A stretch of DNA of 34,532 nucleotides from Anaerolineales bacterium. GTDB lineage: Bacteria > Chloroflexota > Anaerolineae > Anaerolineales > DRKV01. Under the pieces are notes generated by a model. That model was given only the letters and a program-made list of their open reading frames with translations. It did no database searches and was not told the DNA's origin. The position numbers and the translations under genes are program-made. How positions within the stretch are numbered: the stretch's first letter is position 1; each line of letters opens with the position of its first letter. The stretch spans positions 1 to 34,532 of the forward strand of contig JANTFR010000008.1 of assembly GCA_024763355.1 (NCBI GenBank). The letters run 5' to 3'. Of the stretch, positions 9,748 through 18,074 are shown piece after piece.

Positions 9748-10473
9748 TTAAAGTTCCTCAAGGGGTTTCACAACTTCTTCGGGAATACCGAGAATTTCAG
9801 TGAGTTCTTGTGACAGATTTTGAATGTGGCGGCGCACTTCTCGTTCTGCTAACTGCGGATCTCGCTGTTGCAAAGCATGCAAAATTGCGCGATGTTCTTT
9901 TTCTTCCCGCTCTAATCGGCTCGGTAATAGTTCTTTTTGGCGAAACATTCCTTCATACAAAAGAACGCTGGGAAACCATTTCCACACCGATTCAATCAAA
10001 CGCACCAAATAAACCCGCTTGCTTGCTTTGCAAATAGCCGTATGAAACTCGGTGTTCAACTCCCGCCGGCGAGCCATGCCAGATTCTCCGGATTGCTGCT
10101 CGGATTCGGTCAGGATTGCATCAAGATGGGCCAGTTCCTCGTCGGTAATCACCGGAGCAGCCAAACGAACTGCCAGACTCTCCAATACCAGCCGGTTCGT
10201 GCTGATGTCAATGATATCTTCCGGCGAAAACTCAACAACTTTTACCCCCTTATATGGAATACGCTCGGCTAATCCCTCGGCAACTAGCCGCTTCAAGGCT
10301 TCTCGAACCGGCATCTGACTTACTCCGAGTTCTTCTGCCAATGTCGCTTGACGCAGCCAAACGCCCGGCTTTAAATCACCCTGAATGATGGCATCACGCA
10401 GTTTTTCAAAGACCAGGTCAGCCAGAGGAAGATGCCGCAAAGACGGTTGAGATAAATTGGAATCTTGCTTCAT
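9748..10473 (-). CDS. GntR-family transcriptional regulator with FCD ligand domain
   Basis: A 241-residue DNA-binding regulator. The N-terminal winged helix-turn-helix spans about residues 15-82 (LREAIIQGDLKPG-like LRDAIIQGDLKPGVWL, LAEELGVSQMPVREALKRL). The C-terminal FCD domain binds a small carboxylate and often a metal; H144, H194 and H216 fall at the expected ligand positions. AAAGGTGAGG provides the ribosome-binding site upstream of the ATG. It is the first gene of the operon it presumably controls (racemase, importer) and is divergent from the amidohydrolase. The shared region contains a strong promoter on this strand plus AT-rich inverted and direct repeats, likely its operator. GC is low (about 45% in a sampled line). 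Confidence 0.93.
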   Translation of the reverse strand: MKQDSNLSQPSLRHLPLADLVFEKLRDAIIQGDLKPGVWLRQATLAEELGVSQMPVREALKRLVAEGLAERIPYKGVKVVEFSPEDIIDISTNRLVLESLAVRLAAPVITDEELAHLDAILTESEQQSGESGMARRRELNTEFHTAICKASKRVYLVRLIESVWKWFPSVLLYEGMFRQKELLPSRLEREEKEHRAILHALQQRDPQLAEREVRRHIQNLSQELTEILGIPEEVVKPLEEL

Positions 10474-10498
10474 ATTGAAGCCTCACCTTTGGGAAAAG

Positions 10499-10552
10499 TT
10501 TGACTAAATATCTAATATAAGATATTATATCTAATATATTAGCGGAAGTCAA
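10499..10552. promoter_or_regulatory. Overlapping divergent promoters with GntR operator-like repeats
   Basis: The minus strand has TTGACT (10552-10547), a 17-bp spacer and TATAAT (10529-10524), serving gntR. The plus strand has TTGACT (10499-10504), an 18-bp spacer and TATTAT (10523-10528), serving the amidohydrolase. The two -10 boxes overlap almost completely, so polymerase could occupy only one at a time. Repeats cover both: a 12-bp direct repeat ATATCTAATATA at 10508-10519 and 10527-10538, the palindrome AGATATTATATCT (10520-10532) and CTAATATATTAG (10531-10542). Confidence 0.8.
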
Positions 10553-10651
10553 ATTCAGAAATCGCGAAAATTTCATTGCACACATCTCCCGTCCACCAGT
10601 GTCTACTGACTCAAGTGTGGACGTTTTCCCTTTTTCGCAGGAGTTTTTTCC

Positions 10652-12265
10652 ATGCCAAGACTCGTCTTGTACAACGCCCGCATTCTGACTCAATGGGAAA
10701 ATCTGCCCCAAGCCGAGGCGATTGCTGTTCAACATGACCGCATTATCGCCGTTGGCAAAAACGCCGAGGTGCTGGCACTGGCAACTCCGGACACCCACAT
10801 CATCGACCTGCAGGGCGCTCGGGTAGTACCCGGATTTGCAGACGCTCATATTCATTTTTATGATTTGGCTCGTCGCCGGGCGCAAGTTTCTTTATACGAG
10901 GCGACCAGTTTGGAAGATTTACTGCGCCGAGTGGCTGACTTTTCATCGACTCTCCCCAAAAAAGCATGGCTGCTGGGCTATGGCTGGAACGAGAGCGCCT
11001 GGCCTGTTCCCCGCTTTCCAAATCGCCACGATTTGGATGCTGTGACCGGTAACAGGCCCGCGGTTATCTGGCGTGCCGACTTGCACGCCGCGGTCGCCAA
11101 TAGCGCAGCGCTTCGTGCCGCCAACATAACCGCCGACACTCCCAACCCGCCCGCCGGCGCGATTGACAAGGACTCGCAGGGACAGCCCACCGGCGTTTTG
11201 CGCGAGTTTGCCATCACCATGCTGCAAAATATCATCCCGCCGATGGATGCAGCAGTTGCAACCGCCAATTTGTTAAAAGTTGCCGCCGACCTGCATCGCA
11301 TGGGTATTGTCTCGGTTCACGACCAGCGTATGGAAGACACGACCGGGGAGGGGCCAGAAGCCCTTCGGCTTTACACCCGCTTGAGCGCTGGCGGGCAGCT
11401 ACCCATGCGGGTCAGTTGCAATTTTGAAGCCGCCCAGCTCGACAATTTGATACGGCTGGGCATCCAGAGCGGCTTCGGAAATGAATGGGTGCGCGTTGGA
11501 CACATCAAACTTTTTGCCGACGGCTCGCTGGGGTCACATACCGCCTGGATGCTGGAGCCATTTGAAGACGACCCCGAAGATTACGGCATGGTGTTGACGC
11601 CCCCTGACCAGGTTTCGGCAATTATTCAGAAAGCGCACCGGCACGGATTAGCCATTTCCATCCACGCTATCGGCGACCGCGCCAATCGGACGGTGCTGGA
11701 TATTTTTGAGGAGACGCTGGCGACAGGCAGCGACAGCGCGCCCCTCATTCCACACCGTATTGAACATGTGATAACCATCCAGCCGGATGACCAGCCACGG
11801 CTGGCGCAAATGGGGCTGATTGCCTCGTTGCAGCCCATTCATTGCACCGATGATATGGTCAAAGTGGATAGACTCTGGGGAGAACGGGGAAAGAATACCT
11901 ATCTCTTTAAAACATTACGCCGCACAGGAGCAATCCTGGCATTTGGCTCTGATGCGCCGGTTGCCAGCCCCAACCCATTGTGGGGCATCCATGCCGCCGT
12001 CACCCGTCAAAATCGAGACAATGAACCGGCAGGCGGCTGGTATCCGTCTGAGCGGCTTTCAGTCGCGGAAGCCGTCGAAGCCTATACCCTTGGACCCGCG
12101 ATAGCCGTCGGGCAGGCACACCAGCAGGGGCGTCTTGCGCCGGGTTACCTGGCTGACATAGTCGTACTCGACCGTGACATTTTCGCCATTCCCCCGCAGG
12201 AAATTGCCGACGCACAAGTCACCATGACCATCGTTGGCGGCAAAATCGTATATCGCACCGAATAA
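10652..12265 (+). CDS. YtcJ-like metal-dependent amidohydrolase
   Basis: A 537-residue amidohydrolase-superfamily enzyme of the YtcJ/NfdA type, predicted to hydrolyse an N-acyl, N-formyl or imide-type amide bond. The N-terminal beta-sandwich leads to VVPGFADAHIHF with the metal ligands H66 and H68. Later landmarks are KLFADGSLGSHTAWM, ISIHAIGDRAN with another metal-binding histidine, HRIEHV, FGSDAPVASPNP with the catalytic aspartate, and the closing segment LAPGYLADIVVLDRD. AGGAG lies 9 nt before the ATG. It is transcribed away from gntR and shares its promoter region, so it probably acts on the imported compound or its degradation product, for instance removing an acyl group before or after racemisation. 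No signal peptide is seen. The exact substrate is unknown. Confidence 0.9.
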   Translation: MPRLVLYNARILTQWENLPQAEAIAVQHDRIIAVGKNAEVLALATPDTHIIDLQGARVVPGFADAHIHFYDLARRRAQVSLYEATSLEDLLRRVADFSSTLPKKAWLLGYGWNESAWPVPRFPNRHDLDAVTGNRPAVIWRADLHAAVANSAALRAANITADTPNPPAGAIDKDSQGQPTGVLREFAITMLQNIIPPMDAAVATANLLKVAADLHRMGIVSVHDQRMEDTTGEGPEALRLYTRLSAGGQLPMRVSCNFEAAQLDNLIRLGIQSGFGNEWVRVGHIKLFADGSLGSHTAWMLEPFEDDPEDYGMVLTPPDQVSAIIQKAHRHGLAISIHAIGDRANRTVLDIFEETLATGSDSAPLIPHRIEHVITIQPDDQPRLAQMGLIASLQPIHCTDDMVKVDRLWGERGKNTYLFKTLRRTGAILAFGSDAPVASPNPLWGIHAAVTRQNRDNEPAGGWYPSERLSVAEAVEAYTLGPAIAVGQAHQQGRLAPGYLADIVVLDRDIFAIPPQEIADAQVTMTIVGGKIVYRTE

Positions 12266-12429
12266 CCGGCAAGTCGTGTCTCCTGCCATCACAGGAAGTG
12301 CATTGGCGTCCCTTTCCGGAAAGCCTGGCAAAACGTGGATTTGCGAAATATCAGATGCAGGCTTCTGCTCTCGCCCGCTGGATGGCAGAAAACATCCTCG
12401 AAGGCTTTCTCAGCAATTCGTCTCCTCCA

Positions 12430-12468
12430 AAATAAAAAAAACGACCCGCCCCGGCGTTCCGGGGCGGG
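12430..12468 (-). terminator. Strong intrinsic terminator of the subtilase gene
   Basis: On the minus strand a 10-bp GC stem (12459-12468 with 12445-12454, 4-nt loop) is followed by TCG and a run of eight T, then ATTTT. It lies 53 bp after the subtilase stop codon. The DNA between it and the convergent amidohydrolase (12266-12429) holds no gene I recognise. Confidence 0.92.
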
Positions 12469-12521
12469 CGTCTTCGTTTGCAGCGCACACGTGCAAAGCA
12501 AACGCTTTCGGCAGAAACGCC

Positions 12522-15500
12522 CTACCGACCGATGTACGGCAGGTAGATAACGTGGGTTGTACAACGATTGATGGGCATATCCACGCTGCCAACCGTGACA
12601 TTGCCGTAGTTGTCGGTCACTTCGACGCGCACGGTGTAGGTGCCGCACACATCGTAAGTGTGGCCGATGAAGTCGTCGGCAAACGGGCCGGTATACGCCG
12701 TGCCGTCGCCGAAGTCCCAGCGGTAACTGACCGCCTGCGCGCCCGCAATGTTGGAAGCGTAGGTGGCTTTCAACTGGGTCACATCGGAGGTTCCCGCCAG
12801 GCTGCCGGAGTCATCAGTGATGGCAACCGTCGGTTCATCGAAAGCCCAATCCAGGAAGGTGCCCAACAGGTCGGCGCGGTCACTTGCGCCGTTAACGCCC
12901 TCCAGGCCGAAGGTGGTGTACACCGAGCGGCCCATGTAGGAGATGCCGGGGCGCTCCAGGCTGGGCTGGTCGCGGTGCGCCATAGCCACGACGCCGTCAC
13001 GCATCACGTAGGGGCCCTGGTAACGCAGCAACGGCACGAAGGTCGGGTCGCCGCCAGGGCTGCCGTCCTCACTGGCATTGGGGTCAATCTTAATTTCGTC
13101 AATGTAGAACTGATTCTCGGCCCCGTCACCGGCCACGCCGGCCATCACCTGACCGCGCAGTTCACCGCTGGGATTATCGGTAGTGTGCACGTTGAAGTAC
13201 ATCCCGCCGCTCAGCAGTTGCTGCGTTTGGGTCACGTTCAGCATCACATCCCCCGACCATGAGTAGGTCTCGGTGATGTACGTGGGGCTGGTGAAAGGCG
13301 CGATGTCGAACAACACCCCGCCGTTGGTGCCCATCGTACCGGAATGGATGTGGGCAGCCGTCAGGGTGATAGGCGTAGACGGATAAACATTGACCGTATA
13401 CGCCAACGTGCCGTCAGGGTACAGGAGGGCATCCGCTTCGCCCCAGGCATCCGTAGCCACCGGCGGAGCCTCGTTGACGCCGTACAGGCCGGTCGTCTTG
13501 GGTGCAGAGACGCTCAGGTCGAGAGCAAAGCCCTGGAAGGCCGGTGGAGCGCTGTCCAGCGCAGTAACGGGTGCCGAGGGCGGGTAGAAGCCTGTCACGC
13601 TGTCTTGCAACCAGTTGCCGCCCAATCCATAGGAGTAGAACAGAGTACCGCCATCCGTCTCATCGGATTGCAGTACGGCAGCCATGTCCTGTCCCATCGC
13701 CACAACGATACCGCCGTTGTTGGCGTATTCCATCAACTTCTCCATATCGGACGCGGAGAGCGGTGTATGGACTGTGAAGTGACCGTCCGGGAAATAGTTA
13801 TCGCCGGTGAAGTACAGCACGGCATCATACTGCATCAGGTCAACGGTATCCAGAAGCCCGCTCGGGAAGCCATTGAGGGCGTAGGCCAGGTCGACATCCA
13901 TGATGTCGAAAGTGTATCCCAGCGCGGCCAGGGTCTCGGAGTAGTAGGCGGTGTAATCGGGAAAGCCCACCAGAGTGCTGAAGTCGTTGTCGATGATGAG
14001 CACGTCGGCGGCCTTGCTGGCGTAGGTGACCCGCGCCCAGGCGGGCAGATGTGCGTCGTAGGCGGCGCCATCCAGCACGATATAGCCCTGGTTGTCGCCA
14101 ATACCTGTCCCGGCAGCCGGGTCGAAGGTCACCGCAACTTCGGCGCTTTCTCCCGGCGCGAGGGTGATACTGGCCGGCGAAACGCTGAAACCGGGCAAGG
14201 GGCTGACCCCTACGGTCAGGAAGTTGGTTGCCGTAATCATCACCGCCGAAAGAGAGTACGTCTCACTGGCGGAGGCAACGCTGCGCACCGTGAAGGTGAT
14301 AGTCTGCATCGTGCCGGTAGGCACCAGACCAAAACTCAAACTGGGCGGGTCGAGCATAACACCGGGGTCAGCAGCATTAGTCAGGTCGAGGCGTCCGGCG
14401 CCCATGTCCAGCGGCTGGGCGTGCGAACCGTCACTGACGAAGACGCCCATGTACTTGGAGGTGGACATCAACGCCGATTTGATTTCGGCATTCGTCCAGT
14501 CGGGGTGAATCTGGCGGATGAGCGCCGCCGCGCCGGCCACGTGCGGGGCGGCCATGGAGGTACCGGAGGCCTGTCCCCATCCCAGGTGGCGGGCCTCGCC
14601 GGTTGCGCCGGGAGTGTACCCATGGGAGAGGATGTTCACGCCCGGAGCAGCGATTTCCGGTTTCAAGACGCTGCCCACACCGGGGCCGCGGCTGCTGAAA
14701 TCGGCAATCACATCAGGCGTGTTGCCCACCTGGAAGGCAGTAGTATCCAGGGTGAGTTCGGAAGCATCGCCATTCGCCGCGTACCAGTCCACCATGCCTT
14801 CGCCGTTCGTCTGCCCAACGAAGATGGACGAAATGGTGATGTCGCTGGGGCTGCATCCGACGGCGTAATCGCAACCGAACGCCATACCAACCAGGCCGTC
14901 TCCGGCGTTGTTGTAGATAACCGCGAAGGTAGCGCCGGCCTGCTGGGCATAGTACACCTTGTTCGCAAAGTAACAACCGCCGCGCGAAATCACCGCGGCC
15001 ACGCCATCAAAGGCTCCCGCCGGGAAAGGCGAACAGCCGGTGACGTTGGTCGGGTCCACACTGGCGGCCGTCTTGTACGTATAGGTAAACACTTGTCCCG
15101 CAGGGATGGCAGGGCCAAAGTCAGCCGCAGCATAGGGCATGTCCTGCAGCGTGTCCGTGATGGGTTCCGGAGCGGTAACGCTCAAGCGCCCCAGGGCATA
15201 TGTCCCGGCGGTGGTGCTGGCGGCCACGTTGATGTAATCGTCCGACGGGTGGTCGGTAGTGGCCGTACCGGGGCCGGCGTTGCCCGCCGACATGCTGATA
15301 AACACGCCCGCGGCAGCCGTGTTGATGAGCGCCTGGTCGAGGGGGTCAAATTCGCCGCCCGCGCTGGTGGGACCGCCGCCCCAGGAGTTGTTCAACACGT
15401 CCGCACCGTCGGCGGCGATGTCTTCCAGGGCTGCGATACCTTCGGCATCGTAGAAACTGCCGATACCATGCGAACTGGCGTAGAAAACGCGATAACTCAT

Positions 15501-16436
15501 AATCCACGCTTTGGGAGCCACGCCGCTGATTTGCCCGACTGTAGTCCCGGCATAAGTAGCGGTCACCACGTCGCCGGCCATGATACCGGTGGTGTGGTTG
15601 CCGTGGGGCGTGCCATGCTCACCCGGCCAGGTGTTTTCGTCACCAGGGGCAGGCGGGTCCCACGAGCGGAAGTAGGCGCGCGAAGCGATGATTTTGCCGT
15701 TGTTGTTCTGGGCATCCCCCAGGCCCCCTAGGGGCCAGCCATCCGGATATTTGTAGCCGGTGCCGTCGAACATGGGAGCGGCATGATGTACGCCGCCGTC
15801 CATGGAGGCAATTTTGATGCCCGCACCGGCATTTTCCATACCGCCGATGACGCTGTTATCCCAGGCCGCCGGCGCATTGATGAGCGGAACGCTGGCGTAC
15901 AAATCCTGCTGGTGGGCGTAGTCGTGATACACGCCCTTGACGCCGGGGATGCTGCGGATGGCCTGCATGGCCGCTTTCAAATCGCTGGTACCGGGGTCAA
16001 TCGCCATGCCGTTGAAAACAATTTGGTAGGTGCTTTGCACCTGCATACCGTTTTCGTTGATGTAGGTATCTACACTGGCAGAAGGCAAGACGGTTTGCAG
16101 CGAGTTCAAAAAGGCAGCCTGCTCGGCCTGAAGGCGCGCAATGTATTGCTGCGCTTCCGGGGTATTCACCTTGAGTTTGCCGTTGGCAGCCCGGCTTTTG
16201 CCAGTTTGCTGCGACCAAACTGCCAGGGGCTCCGACTCCAACTCGACAATCAGGCGATGTGAGTAGAGGGAGGTGGAATTTTGCGGCCCGTCTGTGATAT
16301 CCGTCAGGGCAGCGGGCGAGACGTTCTGGCTGCTACCGGTTCCCTGAGAAGGGGCGGCAAAGCCCACGCTGGAACCAAGCAATCCAACAAGCACCAGAAC
16401 AGAAGCCAATACAGCAAGAATGGATTTCTGCTTCAT
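12522..16436 (-). CDS. Secreted subtilisin-like serine protease (S8) with PA, CHRD and PKD regions
   Basis: A 1304-residue exported protease. Residues 1-27 form a Sec signal peptide. The prodomain-like region (about 55-180) precedes the S8 catalytic domain with D213 (IASMDGG), H278 (PHGNHTTGIMAG) and S627 (GTSMAAPHVAG). A PA insertion (about 440-560, GGCYFANKVYYAQQAG) sits inside the catalytic domain. Fn3/ASPM-like beta domains follow, then a ThuA/GATase-like segment (about 820-960), a CHRD domain (AAHIHSGTMG, GELRGQVMAG) and a PKD domain (YRWDFGDGTAYTG). The chain ends HVIYLPYIGR, resembling a C-terminal YLPxx tail often seen on exported Chloroflexi proteins. Initiation at 16436 uses AAGGAGG. 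A long leader carries an extra anti-16S element and a promoter near 16.7 kb. It probably degrades extracellular protein, yielding peptides for importers. Confidence 0.93.
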   Translation of the reverse strand: MKQKSILAVLASVLVLVGLLGSSVGFAAPSQGTGSSQNVSPAALTDITDGPQNSTSLYSHRLIVELESEPLAVWSQQTGKSRAANGKLKVNTPEAQQYIARLQAEQAAFLNSLQTVLPSASVDTYINENGMQVQSTYQIVFNGMAIDPGTSDLKAAMQAIRSIPGVKGVYHDYAHQQDLYASVPLINAPAAWDNSVIGGMENAGAGIKIASMDGGVHHAAPMFDGTGYKYPDGWPLGGLGDAQNNNGKIIASRAYFRSWDPPAPGDENTWPGEHGTPHGNHTTGIMAGDVVTATYAGTTVGQISGVAPKAWIMSYRVFYASSHGIGSFYDAEGIAALEDIAADGADVLNNSWGGGPTSAGGEFDPLDQALINTAAAGVFISMSAGNAGPGTATTDHPSDDYINVAASTTAGTYALGRLSVTAPEPITDTLQDMPYAAADFGPAIPAGQVFTYTYKTAASVDPTNVTGCSPFPAGAFDGVAAVISRGGCYFANKVYYAQQAGATFAVIYNNAGDGLVGMAFGCDYAVGCSPSDITISSIFVGQTNGEGMVDWYAANGDASELTLDTTAFQVGNTPDVIADFSSRGPGVGSVLKPEIAAPGVNILSHGYTPGATGEARHLGWGQASGTSMAAPHVAGAAALIRQIHPDWTNAEIKSALMSTSKYMGVFVSDGSHAQPLDMGAGRLDLTNAADPGVMLDPPSLSFGLVPTGTMQTITFTVRSVASASETYSLSAVMITATNFLTVGVSPLPGFSVSPASITLAPGESAEVAVTFDPAAGTGIGDNQGYIVLDGAAYDAHLPAWARVTYASKAADVLIIDNDFSTLVGFPDYTAYYSETLAALGYTFDIMDVDLAYALNGFPSGLLDTVDLMQYDAVLYFTGDNYFPDGHFTVHTPLSASDMEKLMEYANNGGIVVAMGQDMAAVLQSDETDGGTLFYSYGLGGNWLQDSVTGFYPPSAPVTALDSAPPAFQGFALDLSVSAPKTTGLYGVNEAPPVATDAWGEADALLYPDGTLAYTVNVYPSTPITLTAAHIHSGTMGTNGGVLFDIAPFTSPTYITETYSWSGDVMLNVTQTQQLLSGGMYFNVHTTDNPSGELRGQVMAGVAGDGAENQFYIDEIKIDPNASEDGSPGGDPTFVPLLRYQGPYVMRDGVVAMAHRDQPSLERPGISYMGRSVYTTFGLEGVNGASDRADLLGTFLDWAFDEPTVAITDDSGSLAGTSDVTQLKATYASNIAGAQAVSYRWDFGDGTAYTGPFADDFIGHTYDVCGTYTVRVEVTDNYGNVTVGSVDMPINRCTTHVIYLPYIGR

Positions 16437-16548
16437 GAAAAAGCCTCCTTAGCAAGCAGAAGAAGAGGGGTCAGGAAAAGCGTACCTGGTTACTACAGAG
16501 ATATTACAGAACCTTGCTGGTTCTCAAGCATATCTATCGAGCAAACAA

Positions 16549-16562
16549 ATCACCTCCTCTCT
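16549..16562 (-). promoter_or_regulatory. Extended Shine-Dalgarno far upstream of the subtilase (STAB-SD-like)
   Basis: The minus strand reads AGAGAGGAGGTGAT, able to pair along its whole length with the 16S rRNA tail if one G-U is allowed. It lies 112 nt before the real start at 16436, which has its own AAGGAGG. Only a tiny frame (TTG plus three codons, then TAG) starts at a suitable distance from it. Confidence 0.5.
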
Positions 16563-16686
16563 CATCGGTACGAAAAACCCAATACATCCCCCGGAGATGC
16601 AGACAGAAAAACACCGCACAGGCGCCGTCCTTGTAGAGCGCATCTCTTGGATACCAAGGCAACCGGGGGGAGGGAAAGGCCTTTAA

Positions 16687-16715
16687 ATCATACTAGAAAT
16701 AACCAGCATACACAA
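16687..16715 (-). promoter_or_regulatory. Candidate subtilase promoter
   Basis: On the minus strand TTGTGT (16715-16710), a 17-bp spacer and TATGAT (16692-16687). Transcription would begin near 16680, giving a leader of about 244 nt before the subtilase ATG, with the anti-16S element near its middle. Confidence 0.55.
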
Positions 16716-16745
16716 GGTTAAAAAATCGGCAGGAGGAGCGTGCTG

Positions 16746-17993
16746 CTATCCATCCTCCAGCGCCAGGGAGCGCAGAAAGGCCTGCGCCTCCTCATAGCGC
16801 TCGAAATCGCGCTCGCGGCGGCGGAACTCCGGGGTGTGAGCGTAGCGCCGCCCATTCCGCACCGTCACCCCCAGGGATTTGTGCAGCATCTCGTGGTAGA
16901 GGACGAATTCCACCACGAATTGGGGGACGCTTGCCGCGTCCAGCGTGGGGCTGAGCATGATGGTATCGGTGGCAGGTTCGTAATGACCGAATTTGCGCCG
17001 CGTCAGCCGCCCGCCCCACACCAGCCGGGGACGAGACAGCGCGCCACCGAAGTAGCGAGCGTTGACTCGCTCGAAGAGGGCCGACAAATCGTACACCGCC
17101 CCGCGCCCCTCTCCCTCGGAGACCTGAATCGCGGCCTGCAAAGTTTGCTGGACATTCCGGTAAGCGGGCGATTCTATCCAGGCGCGCACCCGCGCGGTGC
17201 GGGCGGGGGCGTTTTTCCCCAGGAAGATGTACACCAGGGCGCGCAGCACGGGAAGCGGCGCGCCGGCGAAGCCCTCCGAGAGGGTAGCAGAGACTGTTCC
17301 CCCCCGCCGGCGGAAGCGGTAGGCCGCCGCGCTGTGGAAGAGGGTCACTTCCAGGGGGGGCGGGTTGCGCTGCCCGGCGGTTGCCTTCTCCCACAGGCGC
17401 AGCAGGTCGGCAAGGGTTTCCAGGTGGCGACGCAAATTCTCCGGAGCGGAGAGGTAGACCAGCCATTGATAAGCCCGCCGGGACCGGTCGGGCAAGTCGG
17501 CGGGGGAGGCGCCTTGTTCCCCGGCCAGGCGCGCCACGTCCGCCACCGTACTGCGGATGCGCTCCAGCCATGCGCCGAATTCCGCGGATTGCGGGGCAGG
17601 GGGACGTTTCTTTTTGTGCTGCTCGATGGCGGCCTGCATTTGCCGGTGGAGAGCGTTGCAAATCCGCAGCAGGTTGCGCACCCGTACCCGGCCCGGCGAG
17701 GGTGCAGATTCCATTGGGGAAACGGGAGCCTCCGCGGGGGAAGTCCGTTCCGGCAGAGAATCCCAGGGGAGGCTGCACAAAAAATGGTAGGCACGCCGCG
17801 AGGGGGCGGGCAAATCCTCCGGCGTCATCCCGTGTTCAGCGCAAATGGCATCCACCTGGGCAACTACTTTGGCGGTTTTCTCCTGCCACATCCGCTGGTC
17901 ATCGGGCGTAAAACCGCGGGCCATCTGCGCCCGAAGGGAACGCTCGAAGCGCACCAGCCCGCGAATACGTATCGGGGAACTTGCCATATTCAT
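16746..17993 (-). CDS. SprT-like zinc metalloprotease with duplicated N-terminal module
   Basis: A 415-residue soluble protein. The C-terminal SprT-like domain (about 305-412) has the zinc motif HEMLH (H367, E368, H371) preceded by LFERVNARYFGGALSRPRLVW and a downstream histidine in RRYAHTPEFRRRE. Upstream, two related segments appear at about 9-80 and 103-184. They share R(I/V)RxL(V/L)RxxxxLxxQM and later DLPxxSRRAYxxL, indicating an internal duplication of a module I do not recognise. SprT-like proteases can act on DNA-protein adducts, but this role is not established for the bacterial branch. No Shine-Dalgarno is seen before ATG 17993; ATG 17987 is an alternative start. It is divergent from the 757-residue membrane protein gene, with only 81 bp between them. 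Confidence 0.8.
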   Translation of the reverse strand: MNMASSPIRIRGLVRFERSLRAQMARGFTPDDQRMWQEKTAKVVAQVDAICAEHGMTPEDLPAPSRRAYHFLCSLPWDSLPERTSPAEAPVSPMESAPSPGRVRVRNLLRICNALHRQMQAAIEQHKKKRPPAPQSAEFGAWLERIRSTVADVARLAGEQGASPADLPDRSRRAYQWLVYLSAPENLRRHLETLADLLRLWEKATAGQRNPPPLEVTLFHSAAAYRFRRRGGTVSATLSEGFAGAPLPVLRALVYIFLGKNAPARTARVRAWIESPAYRNVQQTLQAAIQVSEGEGRGAVYDLSALFERVNARYFGGALSRPRLVWGGRLTRRKFGHYEPATDTIMLSPTLDAASVPQFVVEFVLYHEMLHKSLGVTVRNGRRYAHTPEFRRRERDFERYEEAQAFLRSLALEDG

Positions 17994-18010
17994 ATTTTAC
18001 TTTACTTGCC

Positions 18011-18067
18011 CACCTTTCCACTCTCTCGTTTGCTCACTTTCCTACTTCCTCACTTCTTTGGTATCAT
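18011..18067 (+). promoter_or_regulatory. Pyrimidine-rich tract and -10 box upstream of membrane protein gene
   Basis: A C/T-rich stretch with loose heptad repetition (TCACTTT, CCTACTT, CCTCACT) runs to TATCAT at 18062-18067, which ends 7 nt before ATG 18075. This geometry would give an essentially leaderless mRNA. No clear -35 and no Shine-Dalgarno are visible. Confidence 0.4.
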
Positions 18068-18074
18068 ACAGGAC

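Noticed and set aside
12266-12429. Possible small gene between the amidohydrolase and the subtilase terminator.
   Set aside because: Short frames exist on both strands, but none has a ribosome-binding site or recognisable sequence.
13344-15731. A 795-codon open frame on the plus strand.
   Set aside because: It is antisense to the clear subtilase gene, with no recognisable domain; long antisense frames are expected at this GC content.
16740-18074. Upstream 445 codons of the frame of the 757-residue membrane protein.
   Set aside because: They are antisense to the SprT-like gene, and the signal peptide starts at 18075.
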